A DNA stretch of 46,297 nt from NCBI GenBank assembly GCA_003158255.1, contig PMIH01000181.1, positions 4,482 to 50,778 of the forward strand, written 5' to 3'. The number at the start of each line of letters is the position of its first letter. Position 1 is the stretch's first letter. The DNA comes from Rhodocyclaceae bacterium. Lineage in GTDB: Bacteria; Pseudomonadota; Gammaproteobacteria; Burkholderiales; Rhodocyclaceae. The notes under the pieces were generated by a model. It had not been told where the DNA came from. It saw only the letters and a program-made list of their open reading frames with translations, and searched no databases. The translations under genes and the position numbers were made by a program. Below, piece by piece: positions 34,020-44,776 of the stretch.

Positions 34020-35880
34020 CGGGACGCCCTCCCCATCGAGGTCCCCAGTAAGCGATCTGACCTGACCGCTTCCCCGTCAGCGTAAGCTCCGTGAACAAGT
34101 TGATCGACACATGGCGGCAAAAGTATTGTTCAAGGACACTGCCGAACAGAAACGGGCTGTGCCCCGCGAAGGCACTTTCATCGACGCTCAGCGCAATACT
34201 GACACCACGGCCATATACCAATGGCCCATCCCCCGGAAGACGTCGCGTAATCGGCGCGACGACAGCGGAGTCAATCGATTCACCATGGCGCGCCACGAGC
34301 GGATCGGCAAGAGAGCCATACAACCCGAGCAATTCTCGGATAGCGACGGCACCATTGACTTCATCAAGATTCTTGAGAGCCAGATAGTTCAGCGACAAGT
34401 GGCTGATTAGCCGCCATGTCAGCTCACGTTCTGCGACTGATGCACGCGGCTTCGTCGGACCCCTGACAATATTTGCAGAGCGGAGTTGGCTGGAACTGTC
34501 GATGGTGAAGTCATGATCTCCCGAGATTGGCATCAGCAACGGCAAATCGCGATTTGTTGCCAACATGTTTACCGATAGCTGCTCGATCCCTTCCTGCCAC
34601 GGGGACTCGGTTCCGTCGACCAGCGAGAGAAACGCTTCCGAGCCAAGATAGGCCGACCGAGGGCCATTGCGTTCAGCCGACCCCGAAACCCGACGAGGCT
34701 CCCGCCGCACCGAGAAGTACGCCAAGTCTGGGCGAGCATCGGAGTCAAGGGTCTGATAGAACGGCCGAAAGCTTGTCAGGGGCAGATTACCGTGATCGAA
34801 CCCCTGCACTGCATTGACTCGATAGATTTCAAAGTCCAGTGGACGCGTTCGGTCAGGAACAATATGGTGCTCGAACTCGCCCAATGAGAGCATCACTCGA
34901 CCAGCCTGATATGGAAATAGGTTGATGGCCGGAGTGCAGTTCAGCAGGAAACTACTGCGGTCAATACTCGCCGCCAAGCTGTCCAGATTGCAATTGAGCA
35001 GGATGGCAATCTCGAATTCTCCGCCAGGCTGTGAGGCTACGGACCGGCGAAGACCGTTAATTGAACAGAAGTGGAATCGCGACGGGAAAGCGAAGTACTC
35101 ATGAAGCAGTCGGTAGCCTTGGAACACACGCGTATCGGCCGGCAAGAGTGCCTGATTGCTGCCAAAGCCCTCCGCCACAATCGCACCAGCGGGAAGTGGT
35201 TGCCAGAGCCCCCCCTGTCCGTCGGAAACCAAGACGGCCACGCTACGATCAATCATCATCTGATAGAGATGAGATGCGACACGCTGATCTCCACCGAGGA
35301 ATAGACACATGCTATCCATCTCGCAGCGCTTAAGGGCTCCTGGCGCTTGCTCCTTGAACTTGAGCCGAATAACGCTTGTCACCGTGCGAATGTTCTTGAT
35401 GCCTGGCAGGATCAGGTCTTCGGTGGGCGAAGAAGCCATTACATCGGTCAATGTAATCGGCCAAACCGTAACTTCGTGGCCAGTGACAAAGTCGCACCGG
35501 GTGCCTGCTTCTCCGGCCGGACGCCCCCTCAACACGGTTCCGCGAGGCAACTTCAGCCCCAGTCCGATATCACTGGCCGGCTCCCCTTTGAAGGGAATCT
35601 CAACCACGCACATTGACGGGGTCGGCGCCAAGTAGTGCGGGTATAGAACCTCCATCAGGCGCTGTGAAAACCGAGGAAACTCGGCATCTATCTTCAAGTG
35701 AATACGCGCTGAGAGAAATGCGAATCCCTCAAGCAAGCGCTCCACATATGGGTCCGCCGTCCCCGCGTCGGTCATGCCAAGACGGCGAGCCACCTTCGGG
35801 TAAGCGTGCGAGAACTCCCGCCCCACCTCCTCGATATAGGCTAATTCCTGGTTGTAGTAATCGAGCAGGCGCGCGTCCAT
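34012..35880 (-). CDS. tssF: T6SS baseplate protein TssF
   Basis: 622 aa; MDARLLDYYNQELAYIEEVGREFSHAYPKVARRLGM...DPYVERLLEGFAFLSARIHLKIDAEFPRFSQRLMEVLYPHYLAPTPSM. Confidence 0.95.
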   Translation of the reverse strand: MDARLLDYYNQELAYIEEVGREFSHAYPKVARRLGMTDAGTADPYVERLLEGFAFLSARIHLKIDAEFPRFSQRLMEVLYPHYLAPTPSMCVVEIPFKGEPASDIGLGLKLPRGTVLRGRPAGEAGTRCDFVTGHEVTVWPITLTDVMASSPTEDLILPGIKNIRTVTSVIRLKFKEQAPGALKRCEMDSMCLFLGGDQRVASHLYQMMIDRSVAVLVSDGQGGLWQPLPAGAIVAEGFGSNQALLPADTRVFQGYRLLHEYFAFPSRFHFCSINGLRRSVASQPGGEFEIAILLNCNLDSLAASIDRSSFLLNCTPAINLFPYQAGRVMLSLGEFEHHIVPDRTRPLDFEIYRVNAVQGFDHGNLPLTSFRPFYQTLDSDARPDLAYFSVRREPRRVSGSAERNGPRSAYLGSEAFLSLVDGTESPWQEGIEQLSVNMLATNRDLPLLMPISGDHDFTIDSSSQLRSANIVRGPTKPRASVAERELTWRLISHLSLNYLALKNLDEVNGAVAIRELLGLYGSLADPLVARHGESIDSAVVAPITRRLPGDGPLVYGRGVSIALSVDESAFAGHSPFLFGSVLEQYFCRHVSINLFTELTLTGKRSGQIAYWGPRWGGRPDA

Positions 35881-35901
35881 GAGGGAGTCAGCAGCTATGC
35901 G

Positions 35902-38900
35902 TCACAGCGCGTTTGGACAACTGAAGGAGGCAATTTCACGCATGCGGAACGGATTCTGAACGCTGCTCGCCGTCACCTCCAGAGTCACCCTGCGATTGCC
36001 AATGCTCAGCGTAGCCAAAAACTTTTCCGGGCTCGGCCCCGGCGAGATTGACGCCGAATCGAACAATCGGTGAAGCGCCCAAGGGCCCTCCTTGCTCTCT
36101 CCGGACGTTGAACCAGGGATCGCCGGCTCCAGCATGACGCGAACCTGCTGGCTGCCACGTGGCCCCGGCCAAGTAATCGTTTGCGCGATCTGGGGCCCGT
36201 GCTGATAGCGGATTACCTGGCCATCCACATCCAAAACAAAGCTGGTGATGGCCGCATCCATTTCGATGGGCTTCAGCGTCAGGGAAATCCGTGGAATATC
36301 CGAGCCGCTACGAAAAAACACCTCGCGAATCGTCTTGGCCTGCTCGAATGACGCGATGTTAACACCGGCCCCCATTTGCCCGCGCGCGCCCTCCTTGAGC
36401 GTCCACGGATGCATGGAAACATCGACCATTTCCACGAGGTTGCGCTGGAAGTAGTCATCGAACTTCCCACCGGGACCGAACAAGCGGGCGAAGTCCTCCA
36501 GGGGAACATCCCGCGTCGCCTTCCGTGCAAAGGGATAGCGCCCACCAATGGCCTGCTGGCATAGTCGGGTCACCTCCCCCACCATCTCCGCACTCTTCGA
36601 CTGCCTTACGTGCTGCGCAACCTGGATCTCGCCAGTGGCCACCACATCGTCGACGACCTGCCTGGCCGGTTGCGGTAGACGGCCAGCCTCAGCTCTAAGC
36701 TTGGTTGGCAAGTCCGATACAGGCGGTTTGCCACCCGAGCGAATTGCGGAGTCGCTAGCCGCAAGCATTGAGTAGTACTCGTTGAGAATCTGGAGCGTGC
36801 CATCAATCGGCGAAGAGCCACTACCACCGCCAGCGAGGCGCCTGAGCGCCTCAAAGCGGCTGTCGACAATCGCTTCCGGCTTGTCGCGAGGTTGAACCTG
36901 ACCGGGCATAAGGCTGGGGCCGACAAGTTGACTCAAGTCATCCCGTGTCGCACGAACAGATCCTTTCACGCGATCAAGGAGCGAGGCGCTGCCGGAATCC
37001 GTGGCAGCCACTTTGGATAAAGTAGTCTCCCGCGCTGCCGCCTTGATCAGCAGTGAGAGAGGAGAGTCCGGCGACGCCAGCGTCTTGACAAGTTGGACGC
37101 TGTCCAGCAATGTGTCGCCCTTGACGACGCCAATGTCGTCAAGAAACTGTTCCCAGGCAATCACGTAATCGCGTGCATACAGTCGCTTTACCTCCAAGGC
37201 CAATGCACCCGACGTCTGGTCCTTTCTGAGATCAAGCTCTGACTTCTCCGAGACACCAAGAACCCAGGAATCGTCTTGGCTGACCAAGCGGATGGCGGCC
37301 TCCAGTTCGGGGAGAAACAGTTCGTGGTAGGCGCGGTGGGAGTAGAAGGACGGCACACCCGACGTAAGGGGATTGCCGCTCTTGCGTTTGAAGACCGACG
37401 CACCTTGCTCGCCCGCAACTCGAGCAATGGTGAATTCCGGGAGCTGGTTACTCCAGAGCGTTCGCTTGAGCCGACTGTAGATGCGCTGTGACGCTGAGTA
37501 CTTGGACAATCGGGACCGCGCATCCTCCACGAGCGCCAGATCCGGTTCGGCGACCACCAGACGCTCATCGATATCGCCCAACACACCAAGGTGGCGATCC
37601 AACTGACCACGTTCTGTGACGCCACTACCCTGCGTCATGTTTCGGTCCCAGTCGGCAAGCATCAGCGCCTTGAACTCCTTCCCGTTGAATCGCGCCGGAT
37701 CGCGCAACATCAGGTAACCGCGAAGGGTCTCAAAGGCAAACTCGATGTCGCGAACTTCCATAGACCGCAGCAGGGTCTCGATCCGCGAGTCAAGCGCCGG
37801 AACAAAACGGCGTCGCACGAGCTTACGGTAAACGATGTCGCCGGCTGCATGAAGCTTTTCGCCCTGGTACAAACCGAAGGTCCAGGCAGTCGACGGATCG
37901 GAGTACGGAAAAGTCGCAGCGTTGGCCACTTCGTCTGCCCTAACCAAGACCGGAAGCAGAGTATAGGGATCGCCTTCCTCTGTCGTAGACAAGGCGAGCG
38001 TATCCTTGGCCAAACGTTCGGATTTGGCTTCGACTTCCGCAATGTACGTCGTGTTGTGGCGATAACTCACCGTCCAGGCTATCGTGGCACAGAGGAGGGC
38101 CAAGGCCGACGCGCCATACCCGGCGTAGCGGAGCCACCGCAACCTCTGATCCTGTTTTTGATTTGCGCCAGCGAGATGGGCTTCCGGAAATACCACGCGT
38201 CGCAAGGTATCCTGGATGAAATAGCTAACACCTGTTCCGCCACTACGAGATCGTGTCCGCGCGGCTGACTGAAAAGTGGCATCCAGTTGCGACAACACCC
38301 GGTCGAACGGGGCTCCCTCTTGCATCCCACTGGTAAAGTACGCGCCACGAATCTCGACCGAGGCTTGAAAGCGGGACTTGACGGCGACCTCGTTGACGAA
38401 CTCGAGAAACAATTCGCCCAATCCGGCGAACTGCTGAGGAAAGGCATAGCAGAGGGCACGGCGAGTTGTGTCCTGTGTTTTTTGTAGTGCATCCAGCAAG
38501 TTGACGTGGAGTTGCTCTTGCAGAACGTCAAGTTCCTTGCGGAACTGATCCCTTAGACCGACGACTTTTTCGGCACTGTCGTGGGGCAAGGTGAAGCCCC
38601 ACACTTGTGCGCGACCGGCTTTGTCCAATCCATCAAAGAATTCCGCGAACCCGGACATGAGGTCGCATTTGGTAATGAGGAAGTAGACCGGGAAATTCAT
38701 TCCGAGCACTTCACGCAACTCGTCCAGCCGGCTGCGCACATTCAACGCATACTGCTTGCGCGCTTCTTCACTGGTCGCCAGAAGGTCGGCAACCGACACG
38801 GTCACCAGAGCACCGTTGATTGGTTGCCTGGGGCGAAATTTTTTGATCAGGCCAAGAAAGCCTTGCCACTCCTTGCGATCGCTCTCGTCGTTGCTTTCAT

Positions 38901-39519
38901 GGGTGGTGTAGCGACCGGCGGTATCAAGCAACACCGCTTGATCGGTAAACCACCAGTCGCAGTCCCGCGTTCCACCAACGCCCTTGACTGATCCGCGACC
39001 GAGCGATGAGGCAAGCGGAAACTCCAGCCCAGAGTTCGCCAAAACCGTCGTCTTCCCGGAGCCGGGGGCACCGATAATTACGTACCAAGGGAGTTGGTAG
39101 ACGTATTGTTTTGGCGAAAGCAGGCGCAAGACAGAATTCGACTTGTCATCGAACCGTGCCTTTCGGAGAATCGACATCGCTTCGTCAAATCGCTTGCGAA
39201 GTCCCTCGATCTCAGCATCGTCTCGGCCGGAGCGGGAGCGCGCTCTTGCATCGCGTACATCCACCAGCACTCCCAGAAATTTCTGGTTCAACGATCCGGC
39301 CCGCCAGTACCCAATAATCCTTTGTGCAAAGAACACGCCAAAGACAAGGCATATGATCACGACCCGAACAATCACGGGTTCCAGGGGCATCCACAGTCCG
39401 ATTGAAATGATCGGCCCGACGAGCCAAATCAGAACGGAAAGCAGAATCAGTCCAATAAGGACCCACGCGAATCTGTTTTTCATCCAACTCAGCAAGAAGC
39501 TCAGTAGTCGACTGAACAT
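35902..39519 (-). CDS. tssM: T6SS membrane complex protein TssM (IcmF)
   Basis: 1205 aa; N-terminal TM helices, Walker A VIIGAPGSGKTTVLANSGLEFPL, GGTRDCDWWFTDQAVLLDTAGRYTTHES, FPVYFLITKCDLMSGFAEFFDGL. Confidence 0.95.
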   Translation of the reverse strand: MFSRLLSFLLSWMKNRFAWVLIGLILLSVLIWLVGPIISIGLWMPLEPVIVRVVIICLVFGVFFAQRIIGYWRAGSLNQKFLGVLVDVRDARARSRSGRDDAEIEGLRKRFDEAMSILRKARFDDKSNSVLRLLSPKQYVYQLPWYVIIGAPGSGKTTVLANSGLEFPLASSLGRGSVKGVGGTRDCDWWFTDQAVLLDTAGRYTTHESNDESDRKEWQGFLGLIKKFRPRQPINGALVTVSVADLLATSEEARKQYALNVRSRLDELREVLGMNFPVYFLITKCDLMSGFAEFFDGLDKAGRAQVWGFTLPHDSAEKVVGLRDQFRKELDVLQEQLHVNLLDALQKTQDTTRRALCYAFPQQFAGLGELFLEFVNEVAVKSRFQASVEIRGAYFTSGMQEGAPFDRVLSQLDATFQSAARTRSRSGGTGVSYFIQDTLRRVVFPEAHLAGANQKQDQRLRWLRYAGYGASALALLCATIAWTVSYRHNTTYIAEVEAKSERLAKDTLALSTTEEGDPYTLLPVLVRADEVANAATFPYSDPSTAWTFGLYQGEKLHAAGDIVYRKLVRRRFVPALDSRIETLLRSMEVRDIEFAFETLRGYLMLRDPARFNGKEFKALMLADWDRNMTQGSGVTERGQLDRHLGVLGDIDERLVVAEPDLALVEDARSRLSKYSASQRIYSRLKRTLWSNQLPEFTIARVAGEQGASVFKRKSGNPLTSGVPSFYSHRAYHELFLPELEAAIRLVSQDDSWVLGVSEKSELDLRKDQTSGALALEVKRLYARDYVIAWEQFLDDIGVVKGDTLLDSVQLVKTLASPDSPLSLLIKAAARETTLSKVAATDSGSASLLDRVKGSVRATRDDLSQLVGPSLMPGQVQPRDKPEAIVDSRFEALRRLAGGGSGSSPIDGTLQILNEYYSMLAASDSAIRSGGKPPVSDLPTKLRAEAGRLPQPARQVVDDVVATGEIQVAQHVRQSKSAEMVGEVTRLCQQAIGGRYPFARKATRDVPLEDFARLFGPGGKFDDYFQRNLVEMVDVSMHPWTLKEGARGQMGAGVNIASFEQAKTIREVFFRSGSDIPRISLTLKPIEMDAAITSFVLDVDGQVIRYQHGPQIAQTITWPGPRGSQQVRVMLEPAIPGSTSGESKEGPWALHRLFDSASISPGPSPEKFLATLSIGNRRVTLEVTASSVQNPFRMREIASFSCPNAL

Positions 39520-40844
39520 CAGTTCACTCCGCCTTCTCGGGTAGCAGGGGTGCGTGGTGGCGCCGCACTCAACGCGGAGTCGATCGCTGTCCGCGGCAAC
39601 AAAAGCGTGATCTCGACTCGCCTGTTTTTTGCCCGGCCTTCGCTAGTGCGGTTGTCGGCGACCGGTTCCGCTTCGCCTCTTCCTTCTGCCCGCATGCGGG
39701 ATCGATCGCCAATCGCGCGCCCAAGCATGTCCTGAACGACAGTCGCCCGCGCTTGCGACAAATGCCAGTTGGATGGAAACTGTATTGACCTCGAAGGCAC
39801 ATTGTCGGTATAGCCCGCGACCACGATGCTGCCCGGAACCTCGTTCATCGCTTGAGCAATTCGACGCAGCACCGCGTCGTAGCGTGCTTTGACATCGGCA
39901 CGCCCGGAATCGAACAAGCCATCACCAAGAATGGTCACCACGCTGCGATCCGGCAGATCCTGAACCTCGACCAGCCCCTCGGTAATCTCTGGTTCGAGGA
40001 ACTTGCGCAGACGCACTGGATCGATGTCACGGACGGGTACTGGCGCCATCTTTTGCACGCTCGGAACGTCTATCGCCGCCAGTTTGGCAAACACGGGGTC
40101 GGAACGATCGGCCAATAGGAAGCTGAAGGTGATATAGATGATCAATCCAATTGCGCCACACACGGTCGCGACAACCCAGACCGGAATCACCCGCCAAGGC
40201 TGGATCACGCCCTCCTCACCCCGCCAGTGAGGAGACAGTCTGCGTTCACGCTCGCCCTTTGCCGTCTGAATGATCGTCGCCAGACGCTGGCGAAGAGTCT
40301 CAAGCTGACCCCGCCCGTTGTCTATGACACGGAAGCGCCCCTCAAAACCAAGAGCAATGCAGAAATACATAAGTTCAAGCAGATCCAAGTGCTTTTGTGG
40401 GTTCTGCGCCACGCGCGATAGCAGTTGGAAATACTTCTCGCCCCCCCAGGTTTCGTCGTGAAACCGTGTGAGGAGGCTGTGCTGCGCCCATTCACCGTTG
40501 CTTCCCCATGGTGTCTGCATCGCGGTCTCATCGAGAACCGTGCATAGGCAGTACCGCGCACCAATCACCTGGTCCTGGGGAACCGACACCTCTAGGGCGC
40601 GTTGCTCAAACATGCGAATTTCCGAGGCCAGCCTTTCGCGCAGTTGCGCGAGATTACCCGTGTGCGCCATTGCACGGATTTGTGGAATCAGATTGACCAA
40701 ACGGTTGGCGGCACGAACCAACGGATTGGTTCCACTCAAGATCTCCTTTAGCGGCGAAACCGAGGCAGCACCAAGGTCGGCGCCCTGGCGAAACTGGCCT
40801 GAGTTTCCCTCCGGGAGGAGCAAGTTGGCCGTTACTGATTCCAC
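39519..40844 (-). CDS. tssL: T6SS membrane complex protein TssL (DotU) with C-terminal OmpA-like peptidoglycan-binding domain
   Basis: 441 aa; ARYCLCTVLDETAMQTPWGSNGEWAQHSLLTRFHDETWGGEKYF; C-terminal VVAGYTDNVPSRSIQFPSNWHLSQARATVVQDML...RTSEGRAKNRRVEITLL. Confidence 0.95.
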   Translation of the reverse strand: MESVTANLLLPEGNSGQFRQGADLGAASVSPLKEILSGTNPLVRAANRLVNLIPQIRAMAHTGNLAQLRERLASEIRMFEQRALEVSVPQDQVIGARYCLCTVLDETAMQTPWGSNGEWAQHSLLTRFHDETWGGEKYFQLLSRVAQNPQKHLDLLELMYFCIALGFEGRFRVIDNGRGQLETLRQRLATIIQTAKGERERRLSPHWRGEEGVIQPWRVIPVWVVATVCGAIGLIIYITFSFLLADRSDPVFAKLAAIDVPSVQKMAPVPVRDIDPVRLRKFLEPEITEGLVEVQDLPDRSVVTILGDGLFDSGRADVKARYDAVLRRIAQAMNEVPGSIVVAGYTDNVPSRSIQFPSNWHLSQARATVVQDMLGRAIGDRSRMRAEGRGEAEPVADNRTSEGRAKNRRVEITLLLPRTAIDSALSAAPPRTPATREGGVN

Positions 40845-40942
40845 GTGGCAGAACTCCTTGGCACTATCGGCAGTTGAACCAACCGGAAACCCCGGGCGGG
40901 CAAAACGGCAACTACTTGGGCACTATTCCGCCTCACTTCAGG

Positions 40943-42280
40943 TCAATTCTTCTTGATCGCCCAGCACTCGATCTGGAGGCCAGGCAAGGATCCAGAGATA
41001 TGCAGCGCCAAGCTGCCGCTTTGGGCCAACTCGCGCCACAGCTCGTGACTGGTATCCATCTCGAAGTAGTTGAAGCCGGCGTTATAGGGAAGCTCGCGGG
41101 GGGCGACGGGCAAAGGCCGCAAGCCAATACCCGGCAAGTGCAGGTTCACCAAGTCACGAATTTTTTCTGGCGGCCCGACCTTGATTCTGCCGGGCAATTG
41201 AGCGCGCACCTGTTCCGGCGCCACGTTGGCTGTCGCAGCAAGTACAAAGTTAGCGCTGCTGAATAGATTGCGGTCGTTAACCTGTCCCAAGTGGACTCCG
41301 TAGCTGCGCTCGGAAAGCTCGATGCGGATCGCATTCTGTTCAAGTACGATCGAGAGAGAATGCCGGATGCTTGCGAATACTGGCCGAAACGTACCGGCAA
41401 GATCGTCGTGATCGTATATAGAAAATGCGGGCGAACATCGCGTCTTGCTGGAGTAAGTCGAAAGCTCTCCGGCAATCGCCAAGAACTCGGAGTACATGCG
41501 TTCGGGATGCAATCCGTCCAGCGCCACAAAATGGTCGATCACCGGCTTCCAGCGATTGGCAAGACTCAGCAACAGGAAGTCTGAAACTTCGGTAATGCCA
41601 CCGCTGCCCGGATCGGCCAAGCGTCGCGCCAAAGCGTCGACGCGCTGGTTCAACAAGCCAGCAACTTCCCTGTTCATCCCGGCCAAGACCGACTGGCGCT
41701 TAACGCACAGGCTAGGTGGAATGTAGTCACGGTCGATAGCCAGCACGTTGTTCGCCTGCCGTTCGATGACATGGAGCACTCCAAGTTTTGGCCAGCCTGC
41801 CGGAACCTGACTATCCACCACCAAGCGCAACGACAAGTCGCCAATTTGGATTTCTGCCGCCGGCCCACCGACCGAATTGCAGTCTGCAACCTCCACGATC
41901 TGAGCAAAGTTTCTAGCCGCCACTTCTTCGTTGCGGCCAAATGCCACAGTCGCCATTCCTTGGCGTAACGGTGCAACTGCCAGACAGATCTTGCTGGACC
42001 GCACGTCCTGCGGCACGTCAAGCTCAAGTGGCGGCGACGAGTGGTCTGGAATGGAAAAGGCGGTACCGTCGGGGAAAACGCCCTCCGCGCGACGAATGGC
42101 CACCACGCCCAGCGTTAGCGCATCCTCATCAAGCTCGAACGAGTGAAATCCCCAGTAGTGCGCCGACAACAAGCGGGCGCGATGATGGACAAGAAATTCG
42201 AAATACCGCTCTTCCTGCTGGAAGTGCTGGGGTCGGAGAAACATTCCCTCCGACCAGACAACCTTTTGCTTGAAAGTCAT
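40943..42280 (-). CDS. tssK: T6SS baseplate protein TssK
   Basis: 445 aa; VVWSEGMFLRPQHFQQEERYFEFLVHHRARLLSAHYWGFHSFELDEDAL, typical TssK N-terminus. Confidence 0.95.
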   Translation of the reverse strand: MTFKQKVVWSEGMFLRPQHFQQEERYFEFLVHHRARLLSAHYWGFHSFELDEDALTLGVVAIRRAEGVFPDGTAFSIPDHSSPPLELDVPQDVRSSKICLAVAPLRQGMATVAFGRNEEVAARNFAQIVEVADCNSVGGPAAEIQIGDLSLRLVVDSQVPAGWPKLGVLHVIERQANNVLAIDRDYIPPSLCVKRQSVLAGMNREVAGLLNQRVDALARRLADPGSGGITEVSDFLLLSLANRWKPVIDHFVALDGLHPERMYSEFLAIAGELSTYSSKTRCSPAFSIYDHDDLAGTFRPVFASIRHSLSIVLEQNAIRIELSERSYGVHLGQVNDRNLFSSANFVLAATANVAPEQVRAQLPGRIKVGPPEKIRDLVNLHLPGIGLRPLPVAPRELPYNAGFNYFEMDTSHELWRELAQSGSLALHISGSLPGLQIECWAIKKN

Positions 42281-42837
42281 TGCTGTTGCCGCTCGCCTTC
42301 ATCAGCCTCGTCGACCACCGTAACTGCTCGCTGATTGACGGTAATCAAGAGGCGCCGTTCCGGAGAAGCGCTACCCGACCACAACATCCCCGCCTGATTG
42401 GGCGCAGGAATCGGAGCAATAGATCGCCAAACACTGCCCTCCATGTCTCGGTAGCCGACTACTACACCAATGAAGCGAGTCGACAGATCGCTTCGCCGAC
42501 GAACCAGCCTGGTTTCTCCTGGTTGCAGGACATATTCCTGCCTTGCCAGTCGATCCTCCCCCAGGACGCTGCGATCATCCCTGATCAACGACATGAAGTC
42601 GGCCGCCAGGAAACTGGCGGAGTTTCGCAGCTCGTAGATCGAAACCACCACTGGAGAGGGGCGACCGGATACCGAAGGATTTGTGTTCTGTGTCGCGCGG
42701 AGGCTGAACTGTATCGGCACCGGCAATTCCTTGCGGGTTACGCCAGAGCATCCAGCGAGGGCCCCCAGCACAATCATACTAAGGACATATACACATAGAT
42801 CTAGATACAATCCGCCGCGCCGCTGCTCTTTATGCAT
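42277..42837 (-). CDS. tssJ: T6SS outer-membrane lipoprotein TssJ
   Basis: 186 aa; lipobox LGALAGCSGV; PSPVVVSIYELRNSASFLAADFMSLIRDDRSVLGEDRLARQEYVLQPGE. Confidence 0.92.
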   Translation of the reverse strand: MHKEQRRGGLYLDLCVYVLSMIVLGALAGCSGVTRKELPVPIQFSLRATQNTNPSVSGRPSPVVVSIYELRNSASFLAADFMSLIRDDRSVLGEDRLARQEYVLQPGETRLVRRRSDLSTRFIGVVVGYRDMEGSVWRSIAPIPAPNQAGMLWSGSASPERRLLITVNQRAVTVVDEADEGERQQQ

Positions 42838-43194
42838 ATTGTTCTATGCCTTACGCCTTATGCATGTTTTATGAAATATCCGCAAGCATCTCGATCGACG
42901 ACGCTTCGTTCCCGCATACAAACCTCAGCAACGACAACTTCGCAGTACACCGCATTGCCGCAATACGCCCATTATCAATAGTTCTACAGCCGCATTGCCG
43001 ACATACGGCCGGCACACATCAACCACTAAGAGGCGGTGACGGGACCGGATTGAATGGATCAGTAGCATATGCCAAAAGGCTCCGCGTATCCAACAGCGAT
43101 AATTTTAGTGCTATTCTAGTTTTTTGTGTTTTATGCCTAACGCTTCCTTTCCATGCAGACCCATCTGGCTCTTTGAACGGACTGCCCGCCAACC
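42838..43194. promoter_or_regulatory. Divergent intergenic/promoter region between tssJ and tssA with direct repeats
   Basis: About 357 bp, visibly more AT-rich than its flanks; direct repeats CCGCATTGCCGCAATACGCCC (42950-42970) and CCGCATTGCCGACATACGGCC (42990-43010). Confidence 0.5.
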
Positions 43195-44175
43195 ATGATC
43201 GATCAGCTGCTCGCACCTGTATCAGGCGACGCTCCATCGGGCTCTTGCCTGGAGTACGACCGCCGCTTTCAGTCCCTGGTTTCGGCCTCCCACGGCCGGG
43301 GCGAGCAGCAACTCGGCTCGAACATCGTTCCAGCTTCGGACCCGGATTGGCACTTCCTGATTGCCGAATCGTCCGCGCTTCTTGCGGAGTCCCGCGATCT
43401 TCGGTTACTGGTGATCTGGACCTATGCCAACCTGCGACTGTTTGGCCTCGAAGGGCTTGCACGCGGGATTGAGGCAATTGCGAAACTGATTGATGCGCGC
43501 TGGGATTCCGTTCATCCACTTATTGAACCCGATGGTGACTGGTACATCCGCGTCAATGCGGTCGCCGGCCTGGCAGATCCCGATTCAGTACTACAGGTAC
43601 TGCGGGACATGCTCCTTGGCTTAATCCAGGGAGCACCAATCACCGTTCGTGATGCTTGTACGCTGGCCGACGGTAGTCAGCCCGACGGGTGTCCCATGCC
43701 AAACTTCGAACAATTACGGATCGCCTTTCAGAAATGCGTACCGGACTGCCCGATCCAGTTTGATATTTGCATTAGGATCCTTGATGGTTTGGCGTCGATC
43801 ACGCAGGCATTCGTTTCGCGGCTAAGCCATGACGCCCAGCCAAACCTGGATCCGCTGGCGCACGTCATTGAGTCACTGCGGCGCTTGTATGCGCCCGCGT
43901 CAGCCAGCCAGGAGTTGCCACTCCAGAATGGGGCAGTCAACACGGCTCCTGCCCTACCCGGACAGAGCGCGCCGGCCTTGCAATCGCGGGGCGACGCTTT
44001 GCGCGCCTTGGCTATTGCTCGCGACTACTTCGAACACCATGAGCCCTCCAATCCGGCATCCCTGCTGATCAAGCGGGCCGAACGGCTGGCGTCCTCGACG
44101 TTCCTGGAGATCATCGAGGACATGGCGCCGGCGAGCATGGATCACATCCGGATGCAGGCCGGCCTCAACCGCTAA
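43195..44175 (+). CDS. tssA: T6SS protein TssA (ImpA_N domain)
   Basis: 326 aa; LLAPVSGDAPSGSCLEYDRRFQSL...DPDWHFLIAESSALLAESRDLRLLVIWTYANLRLFGLEGLARGIEAIAKLIDARWDSVHPLIEPDGDWYIRVNAVAGL. Confidence 0.92.
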   Translation: MIDQLLAPVSGDAPSGSCLEYDRRFQSLVSASHGRGEQQLGSNIVPASDPDWHFLIAESSALLAESRDLRLLVIWTYANLRLFGLEGLARGIEAIAKLIDARWDSVHPLIEPDGDWYIRVNAVAGLADPDSVLQVLRDMLLGLIQGAPITVRDACTLADGSQPDGCPMPNFEQLRIAFQKCVPDCPIQFDICIRILDGLASITQAFVSRLSHDAQPNLDPLAHVIESLRRLYAPASASQELPLQNGAVNTAPALPGQSAPALQSRGDALRALAIARDYFEHHEPSNPASLLIKRAERLASSTFLEIIEDMAPASMDHIRMQAGLNR

Positions 44176-44232
44176 CCACGACTCAGAGACAGACTCTTAA
44201 TCACACTTCGGCACCACCAGGGAGGCATCGGA

Positions 44233-44772
44233 ATGGCAACCAGAAACGACGTAGCAAGAGGCAAGAGCGGGCAGAAGTTCATTGCGCGCAATCGGGCGCC
44301 ACGAGTTCAAATCGAATACGACGTGGAGCTTTACGGGTCGGAGCGAAAAATTCAGTTGCCCTTCGTCATGGGTGTTATGACCGATCTGTCCGGCAAACCG
44401 GCTGACCCACTACCGGCCGTCGCCGATCGCAAGTTCCTTGAAATCGATATCGACAATTTTGACGAACGCATGCGCGCGATCAAACCGCGCGTTGCCTTCT
44501 CGGTGCCGAACTCCCTGACTGGAGAAGGCAACCTTCTACTGGATGTCACTTTCGAAAGTCTGGACGACTTCTCACCAGCCGCGATCGCCAGAAAAGTGGC
44601 GCCACTCAGCGCCTTGCTTAATGCCCGCACCGAACTGAACAACCTTCTTTCATACATGGACGGCAAGGTAGGTGCCGAGGACTTGATTGCGAAGGTTCTT
44701 AACGATCCAGCCCTGTTGAAGACCCTGGCAAGCACACCCAGTGCCCCTGCCGAGACCGCTAAGGAGGGATAA
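44233..44772 (+). CDS. tssB: T6SS contractile sheath small subunit TssB (VipA)
   Basis: 179 aa; QKFIARNRAPRVQIEYDVELYGSERKIQLPFVMGVMTDLSGKP...KFLEIDIDNFDERMRAIKPRVAFSVPN. Confidence 0.95.
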   Translation: MATRNDVARGKSGQKFIARNRAPRVQIEYDVELYGSERKIQLPFVMGVMTDLSGKPADPLPAVADRKFLEIDIDNFDERMRAIKPRVAFSVPNSLTGEGNLLLDVTFESLDDFSPAAIARKVAPLSALLNARTELNNLLSYMDGKVGAEDLIAKVLNDPALLKTLASTPSAPAETAKEG

Positions 44773-44776
44773 GCAA

